A stretch of 64,000 nt of DNA, taken from assembly GCF_902141845.1 (NCBI RefSeq), contig NZ_CABFPH010000001.1, positions 114,527 to 178,526 of the forward strand, given 5' to 3'. A program made the translations under genes and the position numbers. Position 1 is the stretch's first letter; each line of letters starts with the position of its first letter. The notes under the pieces were generated by a model. That model was not told the DNA's origin. It did no database searches and was given only the letters and a program-made list of their open reading frames with translations. This document shows, one piece after another, positions 63,344-64,000 of this stretch. The DNA comes from Methylobacterium symbioticum (lineage in GTDB: Bacteria; Pseudomonadota; Alphaproteobacteria; Rhizobiales; Beijerinckiaceae).

Positions 63344-63690
63344 TTAGGGCGAAACCTTATAGGCGCCCGTCAGTCCACGCCGATAGATCATGAGGCTGAG
63401 GGCGGCGTAGCCCCGATCTCCCGCCGTCCGGCGCGGATGCAAGCGCCGACGGCCGCCTCCTCAGCGCCGCACGGCGCCTTTGTCCATCAACACGTCCAGG
63501 GCGAACTGTTCGTGCCGCTCGACCGCCGTCACCACTGCGGTGATCGGCTTGCCGCCGCCCTCCGTGCGCAGATGCAGCTTGGTCGAGAAGCCGCCCTGCT
63601 TGCGCCCGAGCGCCTCGCCCACACCCTCGACCGTGCCCTCACCCCTCGATGGCGCCGGACCGGCGTGCGCCGGCAGCGTGCTGTGACCTG
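63344..63690 (-). pseudogene. IS5-family transposase remnant
   Basis: On the minus strand one frame reads ...VGEALGRKQGGFSTKLHLRTEGGGKPITAVVTAVERHEQFALDVLMDKGAV, a TGA, then (same frame) PRRTAGDRGYAALSLMIYRRGL. These are the DDE-domain blocks of IS5-type transposases (GGFSTKLHL and GDRGY). The in-frame stop and missing N- and C-terminal parts show decay. Confidence 0.8.
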
Positions 63691-63749
63691 ACCGGCTGGC
63701 TTTGGACCGGGCTGATTGAGAGGATCAGCCAGGACCGGAGGAGTCGGAC

Positions 63750-64000
63750 ATGCGGCGAGGTCAGAAGACGAGCGCGGAGCAGGTCGTGCTGATGCTGCGC
63801 CAGATCGAGGTGCAGACAGTCCAGGGCAAGAACTTGGCGCTGGCTCAGCTAAGGAGGCGGAGATCTCCGAGCAGAGCTACTACCGCTGGCGCAAGGAGTA
63901 CGGTGGCCGATCTATCTTTGGAGAAGCAGGTGCTGGCGGACGTTGCCGCGGGAAACTTGTAGCCCCCGAGCGACGCCGGCAGGCGGTCGATGGCATCCGG
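63750..64000 (+). pseudogene. IS3-family transposase OrfA/OrfB remnant, runs off window
   Basis: ATG 63750 (GGAGGAG upstream) begins RRGQKTSAEQVVLMLRQIEVQTVQGKNLALA, an IS3 OrfA N-terminus. A frameshift near 63848 moves to KEAEISEQSYYRWRKEYGG; a deletion then removes the leucine-zipper region, joining VADLSLEKQVLADVAAGNL. The following APERRRQAVDGIR is the start of OrfB. It continues beyond the window. Confidence 0.82.

Overview
This is a GC-rich, gene-dense chromosome segment from an alphaproteobacterium of the order Hyphomicrobiales, most likely a Methylobacterium or Methylorubrum species. The pointers are small secreted GCG..CRPN proteins, strong C/G bias at third codon positions, GTG/ATGA-coupled operons, cobalamin riboswitches and a twelve-gene glycan-type cluster with a B12-binding radical SAM protein. 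I see no tRNA, rRNA, CRISPR array or replication origin.

Layout. 1-2183: a sensor histidine kinase truncated by the window edge, then two tandem GCG_CRPN-type secreted proteins. 2722-6114: a dgdA/dgdR pair (2,2-dialkylglycine decarboxylase and divergent LysR regulator) with a co-oriented amino-acid binding protein. 6327-10872: a SnoaL/NTF2-like protein, a YgiQ-type radical SAM protein and three small exported proteins, two of them paralogues. 11085-20975: a B12-uptake region with two divergent cobalamin riboswitches that are inverted duplicates of each other. The left one drives btuB-F-C-D plus an unknown fifth gene. The right one drives a siderophore-type TonB receptor coupled to a DUF1624-like membrane protein. 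21325-22339: cysteine dioxygenase and a convergent Lrp/AsnC regulator.

22743-34176 is a long plus-strand operon: a GntR regulator, two complete NitT/TauT-type ABC importers, and between and after them an MDR reductase, PaaI-type thioesterase, VOC protein, acyl-CoA ligase and amidase. It looks like an undescribed uptake-and-degradation pathway. 34295-39202 holds ridA-MOSC-ferredoxin reductase, an MHS transporter, an XRE-cupin regulator and a DJ-1/PfpI protein. 39359-44102 holds a citrate-type MHS symporter, a solitary periplasmic binding protein and a TctDE-like two-component system.

44467-56690 is the most interesting region: twelve genes on the minus strand, nearly all overlapping by a few bases. 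They encode two sugar epimerases, a B12-binding radical SAM protein, four glycosyltransferases, a UDP-xylose-synthase-like enzyme, a mycobacterial-type inositol-3-phosphate synthase, a histidine phosphatase, an unknown 115-aa protein and a glycoside-hydrolase-like barrel whose halves appear circularly permuted. Together they suggest an inositol-containing, xylose/deoxysugar-decorated glycan or glycolipid that has not been described.

57011-64000 is a decayed accessory zone: IS3 and IS5 remnants, an internally deleted ClpG/ClpK-like ATPase, short direct repeats around a GAF-PAS-receiver-LuxR protein lacking its phospho-acceptor Asp, several small stress-type proteins, an OYE-family reductase and an AT-richer membrane protein.
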